DNA from: Rhodococcus rhodochrous | GTDB lineage: Bacteria > Actinomycetota > Actinomycetes > Mycobacteriales > Mycobacteriaceae | NCBI RefSeq assembly: GCF_900187265.1 | Contig: NZ_LT906450.1 | Location: 4,951,444-5,015,443, forward strand | Length of the DNA: 64,000 nucleotides | Direction of reading: 5' to 3' | Shown: piece by piece, positions 1 to 8,641 of the stretch | Numbering within the stretch: the first letter of the stretch is position 1 | Layout: every line of letters begins with the position of its first letter | Position numbers and translations under genes: made by a program | Notes under the pieces: generated by a model | Told to the model about the DNA's origin: nothing | Database searches by the model: none | What the model saw: the letters and a program-made list of their open reading frames with translations, nothing else

Positions 1-917
1 GCGAATCCGCACAACAGTTGTCCGACGCCGCACGCGCGACGTCCGAGAAACTCCGCATCGCCGCCGACGTCGGCGAGCGAGTGCGAGCGTCCGTGCCTCC
101 ACCCACGGTGAACACGTCGTCGGTCCTGTACGCGCTCGATCCCCTCGCGGGTGCTGCTGCCGCCCGGCAGGAGGAAGCCGTTCGCGCCCAGGCCGTGCGG
201 GTGATGGAAGCCCTCTACAAGCCGTACTACCGCGATTCCGGCACGGCGGTTCCGGTCCTGCCCTCCCCGTATGCCGCCACCACGAGTCGCGCGACCGAAA
301 CATTCGTTCCTCAGGGCTACGGCACACCGGGTGTCGGCGACGCCCGGACCGCCGGCGACCCGACGGGAATCCCGGGCGGGGACGGAGAACGTCCGGATGG
401 GCAGACCGCCACGGAAGCGGAGAACCGTACGGACGCATCGACGTCCGGTGAAGGTGCGGACGGCCGGTCGGAAGGATCGGATTCGGCTGGTAGGGCTGGC
501 TCGAACGATCCTGCGGCGACCACTCCTGCATCCACCTCCCCGTCAGCGAGCGGCGCCCTCGGAAGCCCGACCGGTCAGTCGTATGGCTCACCGTCCTCCG
601 GAGCGGGTGCAGGTGTCGGAGGTGGCCTGCCGGGCGCCGGTGGCGTCGGGTCGGCCGGTGGCGCATCGCCCGCGGCGGGACCCGCTCCGCTCGTCGCGGG
701 AGCCGCACCCACCGGCGGTGCTGCCGGCCGGCCCGGTGCCGCCGCGACTCGCGGTGCCGGAATCCGCCCGTTCGGCATGATGCCCGGAATGGCCCCGGCC
801 TCCTCACGCGGCGACGAACAGGACAAACGCGCGGCCGGTTATCTCGTCACCGGCGAGAACGGAAACGAACTGATCGGGTCGCTGCCCGACACCGCTCCGC
901 CGGTTCTGGGGGCCTGA
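1..917 (+). CDS. ESX-substrate-like (PPE-like) protein, 5' end outside window
   Basis: The reading frame is open to the left edge, so the N terminus is missing. The visible part starts with an alpha-helical Ala/Glu/Arg-rich stretch. It leads into a sequence ending PVLPSPY, like the end of the helical domain of PPE-type ESX substrates in Nocardia and Rhodococcus. A long disordered Gly/Pro/Ala/Ser-rich linker follows. The C terminus is compact and conserved-looking, with GYLVTGENGNELIG followed by a PxxPP-type tail. The next gene, 5 bp downstream, is an EspG-type chaperone, which fits a type VII secretion substrate next to its chaperone. No ESX membrane component is visible here. The family assignment is inferred from composition and context; the presence of a protein-coding gene is clear. 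Confidence 0.6.
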   Translation, partial: ESAQQLSDAARATSEKLRIAADVGERVRASVPPPTVNTSSVLYALDPLAGAAAARQEEAVRAQAVRVMEALYKPYYRDSGTAVPVLPSPYAATTSRATETFVPQGYGTPGVGDARTAGDPTGIPGGDGERPDGQTATEAENRTDASTSGEGADGRSEGSDSAGRAGSNDPAATTPASTSPSASGALGSPTGQSYGSPSSGAGAGVGGGLPGAGGVGSAGGASPAAGPAPLVAGAAPTGGAAGRPGAAATRGAGIRPFGMMPGMAPASSRGDEQDKRAAGYLVTGENGNELIGSLPDTAPPVLGA

Positions 918-922
918 GCTCT

Positions 923-1666
923 GTGGACCGGCATCTGACACCCGATCGATTCCTGGCGTCGTGGACAGCCGCGGGTGGCGACGAGTTCCCCTTCCCCCTG
1001 CGTTATCGCACCTCGGCGATGTGGGAAGACGAACACGCCGCGAACCTGCAGGCCGCTCGCGCGTGGCTGCACGAGACTCCCGACCCCGCCCTCGACGACG
1101 CGATGCGGAGGCTGCTGACCGGCGAGGTCGCGGTGGAGGTCTACGGCCGCTCCACCGACCCGACCTGCGAGGTCTTCGTCCGCGCCGCCGCGACCGGCGA
1201 GCAGGCCGTCCTCGCCCGCCAGGCTCCCGCCGCGGGCGACATCCGCATCACCACGACCACCGATCTCGCGGGCGCGATCGTCGGACACCTGCCGGTCGTA
1301 GCGCCGGGCCGCGAACCGGCACGCACCGCGCCGAGCCGGGACGTGCTCGAGCCGTCCGAATTCGGCGCTGTCCGTCGTCCGGCGGGTGGCACGCACGCAG
1401 AGTCGTTGCGCCGGTTGCTGCGTCGCGAACGCTCGGCCACCGGCAGCATCCGCATCCTGCGGTACTCGAACCCTGGATACACACCCGTCGCCGACATCGG
1501 CTGGTTCGACGTCGTGGGCGACGGCCGGTACCTCTTCCTCCCCGGTCCCGACCTCCGCGTCGCACCGGGCACCGTCGACGCATTCGTCCGGGAACTGTCG
1601 GCGCAGCTGTCCCGGGTGCGCAAGCCGTCGCACGAGGGTCGGAGCGGCGTCCTGCGACGGCAGTGA
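923..1666 (+). CDS. espG: EspG-family ESX secretion-associated protein
   Basis: This 247-residue protein has the layout of the EspG family, cytosolic chaperones that bind the helical tip of PE/PPE-type substrates and deliver them to the ESX (type VII) secretion machine. Visible family-like features are an N-terminal stretch with FPLRYRTSAMWEDE, a middle with LTGEVAVEVYGR, and a C-terminal half with a GSIRILRYSNPG strand and GWFDVVGDGRYL. It starts with GTG 5 bp after the preceding PPE-like gene, so the two are probably co-transcribed and may form a substrate/chaperone pair. No membrane segment or signal peptide is seen. Family call is good; which ESX system it serves cannot be told from this window. 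Confidence 0.7.
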   Translation: MDRHLTPDRFLASWTAAGGDEFPFPLRYRTSAMWEDEHAANLQAARAWLHETPDPALDDAMRRLLTGEVAVEVYGRSTDPTCEVFVRAAATGEQAVLARQAPAAGDIRITTTTDLAGAIVGHLPVVAPGREPARTAPSRDVLEPSEFGAVRRPAGGTHAESLRRLLRRERSATGSIRILRYSNPGYTPVADIGWFDVVGDGRYLFLPGPDLRVAPGTVDAFVRELSAQLSRVRKPSHEGRSGVLRRQ

Positions 1667-1703
1667 TCCCTTCCCGAACCGGCCGTTCGTCTAGGCTGGC
1701 GAC

Positions 1704-2177
1704 ATGACGGACCGGGACCGCACACCCGACGGCAGGCCGCAGAACGCGCGTCCGCGCGACGCCCTGGGGCGTCCGTTGCCGCCGGGCGAAGAAGGCGTCG
1801 AACGTGTTCCCGAAGACATCGATCTGGATGTCGAGGAGACCATCGCCGAAGGTCAGCGCCTCCTCGACCACGGCTTTCCGTTCCACGCCCACGAGGTCTT
1901 CGAAGCGATGTGGAAGAAGGCGCCGCCCGAGGAACGTCCCCTCTGGCAGGGCCTCGCCCAGCTCGCCGTGGGGCTGACGCATCTGCTCCGGGGCAACCCC
2001 ACCGGCGCGGCGTCGCTGCTGAAGCAGGGACAGGCGCGGGTGCGGCACTACGAGGACGAACCGCCCTACCGGCTCGATATCGACGGCCTCGCGAGTTGGG
2101 CCGATCATCTGCTCACCGAGATCGCTCGCGACGAACCGATCCCCGCTCCCCCGACCCCGCGCCTGAGGATGCCCTGA
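1704..2177 (+). CDS. DUF309 domain protein
   Basis: A 157-residue protein with the DUF309 signature: HAHEVFEAMW at residues 61-70 (His-61, His-63, Glu-64) followed by WQGLAQ at 81-86. This is a small all-helical fold of unknown biochemical function found in many bacteria. Residues 1-40 look disordered. The ATG has no Shine-Dalgarno sequence, but TAGGCT lies at 1692-1697, six bases ahead of it. This is the spacing of a -10 element in actinobacterial leaderless mRNAs, so transcription probably starts at the ATG. The stop codon overlaps the next start by one base (TGATG), giving translational coupling with the Lon-substrate-domain gene. Confidence 0.75.
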   Translation: MTDRDRTPDGRPQNARPRDALGRPLPPGEEGVERVPEDIDLDVEETIAEGQRLLDHGFPFHAHEVFEAMWKKAPPEERPLWQGLAQLAVGLTHLLRGNPTGAASLLKQGQARVRHYEDEPPYRLDIDGLASWADHLLTEIARDEPIPAPPTPRLRMP

Positions 2178-2797
2178 TGCCGATACTTCCCATGTTCCCG
2201 CTCGGCACCGCGTTGCTTCCCGGGTCCGACCTTCCATTGCGCATCTTCGAGCCGAGATATCAGCAGCTCGTCCAGGACTGCACGGCATCACCGGACGGCC
2301 CCCGTTTCGGGGTCGTCCTCATCGCCCGAGGACACGAAGTGGGCGGAGGCGAGCAGCGACACGACGTCGGCACCATTGCGCGGATCATGGTCGACACCGA
2401 GGTCGGTGCGGGTCGCCGCGAACTCGAATGCATTGCGGAGGAGCGTATTCGCGTCACCCGATGGCTCCCCGACGATCCCTATCCCCTCGCCGAGGTGGAG
2501 CCCTGGCCCGACACCGATTCGGGGCCGGTGGATTTCGCCGCGATCACCGGACCGATGGGCCGGCTGTACGGGGTGCTCGACCGCCTCACGGGTGGCCAGG
2601 CCCCGCTGCCTCCCGCCACCACCGAACTACCGGAGGATCCGGGGGCGCGACTGTTCGCGCTCGCCCGGTACGTGCCCATGGGGGAAGCGGACCGCTACGC
2701 GGTTCTCGCCGCGCCGGGTCCGGCCGAACGCATGGCCGTGCTGCTCGAAGCGATCTCCACCGCAGTCGATCTCGCGGAATGGAAGCTGAAGGGCTGA
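2177..2797 (+). CDS. Lon N-terminal (substrate-binding) domain protein
   Basis: This 206-residue protein begins MPILPMFPLGTALLPG and then carries LPLRIFEPRY at residues 18-27, the hallmark of the LON substrate-binding domain (also called PUA-like LON). The ATPase and Ser/Lys protease domains of Lon itself are absent, so this is a stand-alone LON-domain protein. Such proteins are common in actinobacteria and of unknown role. Its start overlaps the DUF309 stop by one base (TGATG), so the two are coupled in one transcript. A start further upstream in the same frame would run through the DUF309 gene and is rejected. Family confidence is high, function unknown. Confidence 0.8.
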   Translation: MPILPMFPLGTALLPGSDLPLRIFEPRYQQLVQDCTASPDGPRFGVVLIARGHEVGGGEQRHDVGTIARIMVDTEVGAGRRELECIAEERIRVTRWLPDDPYPLAEVEPWPDTDSGPVDFAAITGPMGRLYGVLDRLTGGQAPLPPATTELPEDPGARLFALARYVPMGEADRYAVLAAPGPAERMAVLLEAISTAVDLAEWKLKG

Positions 2798-2899
2798 GAC
2801 GCGTGCGCCCGCCCGGTGAGTGGGAGTATCGCTCTTCCGGTCTCATGGTTGCGGGCTAGGGTCCGGGACACCGTTCGTCCCCGACCGGAAGGCACCCCG

Positions 2900-3382
2900 A
2901 TGGACACCGTCGAACAACGGTTGGCCCGGATCGAAGCCCTCGAAGAGATCAGGATGCTCAAGCATCGCTACTTCCGGGCGTGCGACGCCAAGGACCCGGA
3001 GGCGATGCGCAGGTGCTTCGTCGAGCACGGAGCCGACATCTACTACGGACCGGCGCTGGGTAGTTTCGACGACGCCGACGCCCTGGTCGACATCTATTCC
3101 CGAATCGCTCTCGAACGGATCGACGACCGCTACGTCGTGCTCGACATGCATCACGGCATGCATCCGAGCATCCACCTGACCGGGCCCGACACCGCGACCG
3201 GCGCCTGGACCCTGCGATTCCGGCAGGTGGATCTGCGTGCGCGCACCGAACGGGTCACCGCGCTCGACTACGACGACGACTACGTGGTCGAGAACGGCGA
3301 ATGGAAGATCTCCCGCTGCCACGTGAAGGTGCTGTGGTCGATCCAGCGGGCTCTCACCGACGACATGGAAGTGGTGCAGTGA
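2900..3382 (+). CDS. NTF2-like (SnoaL-type) protein
   Basis: A 160-residue protein of the NTF2-like/SnoaL superfamily. An N-terminal helix (VEQRLARIEALEEIRMLKHRYF) leads into a cone-shaped alpha+beta fold with DAKDPEAMRRCFVEHGADIYYG. The same arrangement occurs in scytalone-dehydratase-like and aromatic-dioxygenase beta-subunit-like proteins. The ATG at 2900 is preceded by GGAAGG at suitable spacing, and a -10-like TAGGGT lies at 2857-2862. A GTG further upstream was not used because the extra residues look non-coding. The stop overlaps the start of the SDR gene (TGATG), so the pair probably acts in one pathway, perhaps hydration or isomerisation plus oxidoreduction of a steroid- or terpenoid-like substrate. 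Substrate unknown. Confidence 0.7.
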   Translation: MDTVEQRLARIEALEEIRMLKHRYFRACDAKDPEAMRRCFVEHGADIYYGPALGSFDDADALVDIYSRIALERIDDRYVVLDMHHGMHPSIHLTGPDTATGAWTLRFRQVDLRARTERVTALDYDDDYVVENGEWKISRCHVKVLWSIQRALTDDMEVVQ

Positions 3383-4212
3383 TGACAGAAACAAAGGTCG
3401 CGCTGGTCACCGGCGCGAGTCGCAGCGTCGGCAAGGGCATCGCGTGCGCGCTCGGCTCCGACGGCTGGACCGTCTACGTCACCGCCCGCGGCCGGGTCGG
3501 TGTCGACGGACCACTCGACCGCACCGCGGCGGAGGTCACCGAACGCGGGGGGCACGGCATCGCGGTGCAGTGCGACCACCGCGACGACGCGCAGATCCAC
3601 GAACTCTTCCGCCGGATCGCCGACGAGCAGGATTCCCGCCTCGACCTGCTCGTCAACAACGTGTGGGCATCACCGCCGGGATTCGCGGGGTTCTCCGAAC
3701 CGTTCTGGAAACGCTCGATCAGCGACTGGGACAGCCTGATCGGAGTCGGTCTCCGCGCGCACTACGTCGCCTCCGTCGAAGCCGCGCAGCTGATGGTGCC
3801 GCGCAACAGCGGGATGATCGTCAACATCTCGTCGTTCGGCACCCGCGGCTACCTGCATTCGGTGCTGTACGGCATGTCGAAGGCCAGCCTGGACAAGATG
3901 GCCGCCGACATGGCCGTCGAACTCCGAGGCACCGGGGTGACCACCCTGTCGCTGTGGCCGGGACTGGTGAAGAACGAGGCCATGCTCGCCCGCGGCATCG
4001 ACAACTTCGAGGGCTTCTCGCTGGCCAACGCCGAGACACCGGAGTTCATCGGACGGGTGATCGTCGCTCTCGCGGCCGACCCCGAGGTGAACGCGCGCAG
4101 CGGTCGCACCCTCATCACCGCCGAGACCGCACTCGACTACGGCATCGTGGACGTCGAAGGCAACCAACCCGATTCACACCGGGACATCTTCGGGGGCGGG
4201 CCGTTGTTCTGA
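3382..4212 (+). CDS. Short-chain dehydrogenase/reductase (DHRS1-like)
   Basis: A 276-residue SDR. The cofactor loop TGASRSVGKG is at residues 10-19. The NNVWASPPGF stretch near residue 92 replaces the usual NNAG. The catalytic residues are Ser at 150/151, Tyr-163 and Lys-167 in YGMSK. The long insertion after NNVWAS, with FSEPFW, resembles the DHRS1 type of SDR. The start is the ATG overlapping the NTF2-like stop by one base. Downstream at 4244-4291 is a hairpin that probably ends this two-gene transcript. It is a predicted soluble NAD(P)-dependent oxidoreductase; the substrate cannot be read from the sequence. Confidence 0.75.
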   Translation: MTETKVALVTGASRSVGKGIACALGSDGWTVYVTARGRVGVDGPLDRTAAEVTERGGHGIAVQCDHRDDAQIHELFRRIADEQDSRLDLLVNNVWASPPGFAGFSEPFWKRSISDWDSLIGVGLRAHYVASVEAAQLMVPRNSGMIVNISSFGTRGYLHSVLYGMSKASLDKMAADMAVELRGTGVTTLSLWPGLVKNEAMLARGIDNFEGFSLANAETPEFIGRVIVALAADPEVNARSGRTLITAETALDYGIVDVEGNQPDSHRDIFGGGPLF

Positions 4213-4243
4213 TGACGACCGCGGCGTCGGGAGTCGAAACTCG

Positions 4244-4291
4244 GGGGATGTTGTGTGCGCCGGAATCGCGAATGTCGCACACAACCTCCCC
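4244..4291 (+). terminator. Terminator-like hairpin after the NTF2/SDR pair
   Basis: Arms GTTGTGTGCG (4250-4259) and CGCACACAAC (4276-4285) pair perfectly and are extended by GGGGA/TCCCC with one mismatch, around a 16-base loop. The tail is only weakly T-rich (TTCGATT). Confidence 0.55.
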
Positions 4292-4360
4292 TTCGATTGG
4301 GCGGCGCGAACGAGGGGTGGTCGGAGCCCCCTCGGAAGTCGTGTATGGTTGGACATGCAA

Positions 4361-4437
4361 CGCGGGGTGGAGCAGCTCGGTAGCTCGCTGGGCTCATAAC
4401 CCAGAGGTCGCAGGTTCGAATCCTGTCCCCGCTACCA
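4361..4437 (+). tRNA. Initiator tRNA-fMet (CAU)
   Basis: This is a 77-base cloverleaf with encoded CCA. The anticodon loop is CTCATAA (anticodon CAU), held by a stem ending in three consecutive G:C pairs (GGG/CCC). Position 1 is C and does not pair with position 72. The unpaired first base and the three G:C pairs are the classical marks of an initiator tRNA. The T-loop GGTTCGAATCC is standard. A -10-like TATGGT lies at 4344-4349 and a strong terminator follows at 4442-4478, so it is probably a single-gene transcript. Confidence 0.95.
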
Positions 4438-4441
4438 CCGG

Positions 4442-4478
4442 CCGGCCCGGACTCACACGAGTCCGGGCCGGTTCTTTT
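4442..4478 (+). terminator. Rho-independent terminator of tRNA-fMet
   Basis: A perfect 12-bp stem, CCGGCCCGGACT (4442-4453) with AGTCCGGGCCGG (4460-4471), has a 6-base loop and is followed by TTCTTTTG. Confidence 0.85.
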
Positions 4479-4566
4479 GTGTCTGCCCCTCGGTCTCGGT
4501 ACCGCTCCCCCAGCAGCGCTCACCTAGTACATTTCGCCACAGAGTCTCTGCAGAGCGGAGGGTGTG

Positions 4567-5697
4567 ATGGCCAAGCGCGCAACCGTCGCCGATCGTCCAC
4601 GAACTCCCCGCTGGCTCCGGCCCACGATCGTCGGTGTTCTGCTGGCCGTCGCCTTCTACCAGATGTCGGGCTGGCTCTTCCACAACCTGAAGGGCTTCCT
4701 CGGCCTGCTGTTCCTGGCGTGGTTGTTCAGCATCACCATCGAACCGATCGTCGACCGCCTCGAGCGGTTCGGGATGCGTCGCGGCGCCGGGACCGGCCTC
4801 GTGTTGTTCTCCCTGATCCTGCTCACCGTCGGGTTCTTCGCGGTGTTCGGCACTCTTCTGTTCGAGCAGATCGCCCAGTTGCTCACCACACTGCCGGACG
4901 CGCTCACGCGCATCACCGATTGGGCGAACCGCACCTTCGACACCAACTTCAAGACCGGGGACGAGCTGTTCAAGATCACACCCGATACCGTTCGCGATCT
5001 CGCGCAACGTTTCACGCCCGGTGTCCTCGGCGTCCTCAGCACTCTGGTCGGTGCCCTGTTCCAGATCCTGACGATGCTGCTGTTCGTCTTCTACATGTCG
5101 GCCGAGGGGCCGAAGATGCGCCGGACGATCGCGAGCTGGTTCCCGGCCCGGCAGCAGCAGCTGATCGCGAACGTGTGGGAGACCTCGGTGGAGAAGGCCG
5201 GCGGCTATGTCGTCTCCCGGTTGATCCTCGCCGCCGCGGCGTCGATCTTCACCGGAATCTTCTTCCTCATCATCGGGGTTCCGTACTGGCTGCCCCTCGC
5301 GATCTGGACCGGGGTGGTCTCGCAGTTCATCCCCACTCTCGGCACCTATCTCGCGATCGGGCTCCCCGCGCTCATCGCCGCGGTGCAGCAACCGCTCGAC
5401 GGCGTGTGGGTGATCGCCTTCGGCACGGTCTACCAGCAGATCGAGAACTATGTGCTGCACCCGCGCATCACGGCCCGCACGGTGTCGATCCACCCGGCGG
5501 TGGCGTTCGGTTCGGTGATCGTCGGCGCCACCCTGTTCGGCCCGGTGGGGGCGCTGGTGTCCGTGCCGGTGGTGGCGATCCTGCAGGCGCTCGCCGAGTC
5601 GTTCGGGCACCGCTACGAACTGATCCCGGAGGTGGGCGGGGACGAACCGGACCCCGACGCCCCGGAGCTCACGGCCGACAATGACGACTACGACTGA
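4567..5697 (+). CDS. AI-2E family transporter (YdiK/PerM-like)
   Basis: A 376-residue membrane protein of the AI-2E transporter (PerM) family. Two hydrophobic segments lie near the N terminus, followed by a long soluble or amphipathic middle (about residues 95-170). A cluster of hydrophobic helices fills the second half and includes the family stretch PYWLPLAIWTGVVSQFIPTLGTYLA. GTVYQQIENYVLHPRI, the other family hallmark, follows. Members are thought to export small signals or ions; the substrate here is unknown. The ATG at 4567 is preferred over the GTG at 4564 because GGAGGG (4557-4562) is at workable distance only from the ATG. The C terminus is acidic. It stands alone and converges on pcaJ. 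Confidence 0.85.
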   Translation: MAKRATVADRPRTPRWLRPTIVGVLLAVAFYQMSGWLFHNLKGFLGLLFLAWLFSITIEPIVDRLERFGMRRGAGTGLVLFSLILLTVGFFAVFGTLLFEQIAQLLTTLPDALTRITDWANRTFDTNFKTGDELFKITPDTVRDLAQRFTPGVLGVLSTLVGALFQILTMLLFVFYMSAEGPKMRRTIASWFPARQQQLIANVWETSVEKAGGYVVSRLILAAAASIFTGIFFLIIGVPYWLPLAIWTGVVSQFIPTLGTYLAIGLPALIAAVQQPLDGVWVIAFGTVYQQIENYVLHPRITARTVSIHPAVAFGSVIVGATLFGPVGALVSVPVVAILQALAESFGHRYELIPEVGGDEPDPDAPELTADNDDYD

Positions 5698-5699
5698 GA

Positions 5700-5732
5700 G
5701 GGCCGGGCACGAGATTCCCTCGTGCCCGGCCC
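5700..5732. terminator. Bidirectional terminator between AI-2E transporter and pcaJ
   Basis: A perfect 14-bp stem, GGGCCGGGCACGAG (5700-5713) with CTCGTGCCCGGCCC (5719-5732), encloses a 5-base loop between two convergent genes. There is no T-tract on either side, as is common in high-GC actinobacteria. Confidence 0.7.
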
Positions 5733-5747
5733 GTCATTGTCCGATGA

Positions 5748-6395
5748 TCAGACGATCAGCTTCGCCGCCGTCGCAGCGACGACGTCCTCGGTGGTCACAC
5801 CGGGTGCCGTCTCGACGAGCTTCAGACCCTCGTCGGTGACGTCGATGACCGCGAGGTCGGTGATGATGCGCTGCACGCATCCACGACCGGTGAGCGGCAG
5901 CGCGCACTCCTCGAGGATCTTCGGATCACCCTTCTTGGTGACGTGATCCATCATCACGATGACGCGCTTGGCGCCGTGGACGAGGTCCATCGCGCCGCCC
6001 ATACCCTTGACCATCGCGCCGGGCACCATCCAGTTGGCGATGTCGCCCTTGGCGGAGACCTGCATCGCGCCGAGCACGGCGACGTCGATCTGGCCGCCGC
6101 GGATCATGCCGAACGACTGCGCCGAGTCGAAGTACGACGCACCGGGGATCGCGGTGATAGTTTCCTTGCCGGCGTTGATGAGCTCGGGGTCGAGTTCGTC
6201 CTCGGTCGGGTACGGGCCGACGCCGAGCACACCGTTCTCGGAGTGCAGGATGACCTCGACGCCGGGCTCGAGGTAGTTCGGCACGAGGGTGGGCATGCCG
6301 ATTCCGAGGTTGACGTACTGGCCGTCCTCGAGTTCCTTGGCGACGCGTGCCGCCATCTCCTCGCGGGTCAGCCCCTTCTTCGTTGCCTGTGTCAT
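5748..6395 (-). CDS. pcaJ: 3-oxoadipate CoA-transferase subunit B
   Basis: A 215-residue beta subunit of the class I CoA-transferase that moves CoA from succinyl-CoA to 3-oxoadipate, the penultimate step of the beta-ketoadipate pathway. It has the N-terminal [14 protein letters not shown] and the active-site SENG motif, with the catalytic glutamate at residue 53. [19 protein letters not shown] in the second half is also typical of the subunit. Its start overlaps the pcaI stop by four bases, so the two subunits are translationally coupled. The pair is divergent from pcaB, as in other rhodococci, and is needed for both the catechol and the protocatechuate branch found in this window. Confidence 0.93.
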   Translation of the reverse strand: MTQATKKGLTREEMAARVAKELEDGQYVNLGIGMPTLVPNYLEPGVEVILHSENGVLGVGPYPTEDELDPELINAGKETITAIPGASYFDSAQSFGMIRGGQIDVAVLGAMQVSAKGDIANWMVPGAMVKGMGGAMDLVHGAKRVIVMMDHVTKKGDPKILEECALPLTGRGCVQRIITDLAVIDVTDEGLKLVETAPGVTTEDVVAATAAKLIV

Positions 6396-7147
6396 GAGCG
6401 CACCGTCCGGTTCTCGATGCCGACCTCGACGGGGCCGACGTGTACGACACGCTGCACGTGGATGCCGGGCGTGTGGATTTCGTTGGGGTCGAGTTCGCCG
6501 GGTTCGACGAGGTGCTCGACCTGCGCGATCGTGATGCGACCCGAGGCGGCGGCCGGCGGGTTGAAGTTGCGAGCGCTCGCGCGGTAGACGAGGTTGCCGT
6601 GGCGGTCGCCCTTCCAGGCGTGCACGAGCGCATAGTCGGCGACGATGCCGCGTTCGAGCACGTAGGTCTCGCCGTCGAACTCCCGGGTCTCCTTCGGCTG
6701 CGACGCGAGGGCGATGCCGCCGTGACCGTCGTAGCGCAGCGGGAGTCCACCCTCCTCGACGGCCGTGCCGACGCCGGCCGGGGTGAAGAAGGCGGGGATG
6801 CCCGCGCCACCGGCGCGCAGGCGCTCGGCGAGCGTGCCCTGCGGGGTGAGCTCGACTTCGAGTTCACCGGCGAGGTACTGGCGCGCGAACTCCTTGTTGG
6901 AGCCGACGTACGACGAGATGGTGCGGCGGATGCGGCCCTTCTCGAGCAGCAGACCGAGCCCGAAGCCGTCGGTACCGCAGTTGTTGCTGACGGTCTCGAT
7001 GTCGGTGGCGCCCTGTTCGAGCAACGCGTTGATGAGGATCTCGGGGATGCCGACCAGGCCGAACCCTCCGACGGCGATCGTGACGCCGTCGGGGATGTCG
7101 GCTACGGCCTCGGCGGCGGAGGCAACGACTTTGTCCATGTGTGCCAC
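6392..7147 (-). CDS. pcaI: 3-oxoadipate CoA-transferase subunit A
   Basis: A 251-residue alpha subunit partnering PcaJ. It has the family glycine-rich motif GGFGLVGIP near residue 30, then [16 protein letters not shown], with [13 protein letters not shown] in the middle. The start is ambiguous: a GTG at 7147 has GAGGG four bases ahead, and an ATG three codons in (7138) is further from it; the GTG is used here. The gene is divergent from pcaB across a 144-bp region holding GCGAAC/GTTCGC half-sites, so it is probably controlled by PcaR. Together PcaIJ form 3-oxoadipyl-CoA for PcaF. Confidence 0.92.
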   Translation of the reverse strand: MAHMDKVVASAAEAVADIPDGVTIAVGGFGLVGIPEILINALLEQGATDIETVSNNCGTDGFGLGLLLEKGRIRRTISSYVGSNKEFARQYLAGELEVELTPQGTLAERLRAGGAGIPAFFTPAGVGTAVEEGGLPLRYDGHGGIALASQPKETREFDGETYVLERGIVADYALVHAWKGDRHGNLVYRASARNFNPPAAASGRITIAQVEHLVEPGELDPNEIHTPGIHVQRVVHVGPVEVGIENRTVRS

Positions 7148-7188
7148 GATACCCTCAGGTGTACGTCATGTGAACTCCCGTCCGCAAT

Positions 7189-7273
7189 GCGAACAAATCC
7201 GCGAGGATCGTTGCGAGCGCAGAACGGCCGCACTAGCCTGTTCGCATAGCGTCCATCCGTCCACATAGCGAAC
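7189..7273. promoter_or_regulatory. Candidate PcaR operator region between pcaI and pcaB
   Basis: Three copies of one half-site lie in the divergent region: GCGAAC at 7189-7194, GTTCGC at 7240-7245 (within GTTCGCATAGCG) and GCGAAC at 7268-7273. The middle one directly follows a -10-like TAGCCT (7234-7239) for pcaB. IclR-type Pca regulators are known to bind GTTCG-type inverted sites; the assignment here is inference. Confidence 0.5.
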
Positions 7274-7291
7274 GTTTCGGATCGGAGGTCC

Positions 7292-8641
7292 GTGTCTCCC
7301 TCATCCCCCGACGCCGGACATCGGGGCCCGCTGTTCGATCCCGTCTTCGGCGCGGACGAACTCGGCGTCGCCCTGTCGGATCGCGCGTGGATCGGTGCCC
7401 TGCTCGACGTGGAGGTCGCGCTGACCCGCGCAGCCGCCGCACTCGGCCGCGTCGAGAACACCCACGCCGACGCCGTCGCGACAGCCGCGACTTCCCTCGC
7501 CGAGGAGCTCGATCCCGCCGACCTCGGTCGACGGTCCGCGGCGGGCGGCAACGGCGTCATCCCCCTGGTCTCCCTGCTGCGCGAGCGCGCCGACGCTCCC
7601 GCGCGCGCCGTGCACGTCGGCGCGACCAGCCAGGACGTGCTCGACACCGCGCTGATGCTGCTCGCCCGCCGCGCAGGAGGGATCGCCCTGGCGAACCTGC
7701 GCTCCGCAGCCGACGGCGCAGCGCGTCTCGCCGCCACCCATCGCGAGACACCGATGGTCGCGCGCACGCTCGGCCAGCAGGCGCTGCCCACCACCTTCGG
7801 CGCACTCGCGGCCGGCTGGCTCCTGTCCCTGGACGACGCCGCCACCGAACTCGACCGTATCCTGAGCGCCCTGCCCGCCCAGTACGGCGGAGCCGCCGGC
7901 ACGCTCGCCGCCGTCCATCCCGACGGCTTCGCATTCGCCGACACCGTCGCCGACCTGCTCGGACTCGCGCGTCCCGTCGCCCCGTGGCACACCGCCCGCA
8001 CCCCGATCACGACACTCGCGAGCACACTCGGTGTCGCCGCGGGAGCGGTCGCGAAGCCCGCCACCGACGTCGTACTCATGGCGAGTACCGAGTTCGGTGA
8101 GGTGAGCGAGGATGCGCCCGGCGGGTCGTCGGCCATGCCGCACAAGCGCAATCCCGTCGCGGCGATCACCGCGCGTGCCGCCGCCCGGCGCGTTCCCGGT
8201 CTCGTCTCGACAATCCTGTCGTCGACCGACCACGAGTTCCAGCGCGCCGCCGGCGCCTGGCACGCCGAATGGGAGACGCTCGCCGACATCCTGCGCCTCA
8301 CCGGCGGTGCCGCGCACCAGCTCTCGACGAGCCTGAACGGCCTGCACGTCCATGCCGACGCGCTCGACCGCAATCTCGCCCTCACCGGCGGAGCGATCCT
8401 GGCCGAGAAGGTCACGGCCGCACTCGCCGAACACACCGACGACGCACGCTCGATCGTCACCGATGCGGCGGTCGCCGGCAGGTCGCTCGACGAGGATCCC
8501 GCCATCACCGCACATCTCGACCCGCAGGACGTGCGCGAACTTCTCGATCCCACGCGCTATCTCGGCCATGCCACCGACATCGTCGACCGCGTTCTCGCCC
8601 GTCACGACAGCACGAACCGAACCACAGGAGATGCCCGATGA
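7292..8641 (+). CDS. pcaB: 3-carboxy-cis,cis-muconate cycloisomerase
   Basis: A 449-residue enzyme of the fumarase/aspartase superfamily that converts 3-carboxy-cis,cis-muconate to 4-carboxymuconolactone. The superfamily signature GSSAMPHKRN is at residues 278-287. VHVGATSQDVLDTALML occurs in the first third and QRAAGAWHAEWETL in the last third. It starts with GTG just after GGAGG. The stop overlaps the pcaL start by four bases (ATGA). It is the first gene of pcaBLRF. In other rhodococci pcaH and pcaG (protocatechuate 3,4-dioxygenase) precede pcaB, but here pcaB follows the promoter region directly, so the enzyme making its substrate must be encoded elsewhere or be missing. Confidence 0.93.
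   Translation: MSPSSPDAGHRGPLFDPVFGADELGVALSDRAWIGALLDVEVALTRAAAALGRVENTHADAVATAATSLAEELDPADLGRRSAAGGNGVIPLVSLLRERADAPARAVHVGATSQDVLDTALMLLARRAGGIALANLRSAADGAARLAATHRETPMVARTLGQQALPTTFGALAAGWLLSLDDAATELDRILSALPAQYGGAAGTLAAVHPDGFAFADTVADLLGLARPVAPWHTARTPITTLASTLGVAAGAVAKPATDVVLMASTEFGEVSEDAPGGSSAMPHKRNPVAAITARAAARRVPGLVSTILSSTDHEFQRAAGAWHAEWETLADILRLTGGAAHQLSTSLNGLHVHADALDRNLALTGGAILAEKVTAALAEHTDDARSIVTDAAVAGRSLDEDPAITAHLDPQDVRELLDPTRYLGHATDIVDRVLARHDSTNRTTGDAR

Noticed and set aside
4361..4437. Elongator tRNA-Met or tRNA-Ile2 reading of the CAU tRNA
   Set aside because: The three G:C pairs in the anticodon stem and the unpaired first base mark an initiator tRNA.
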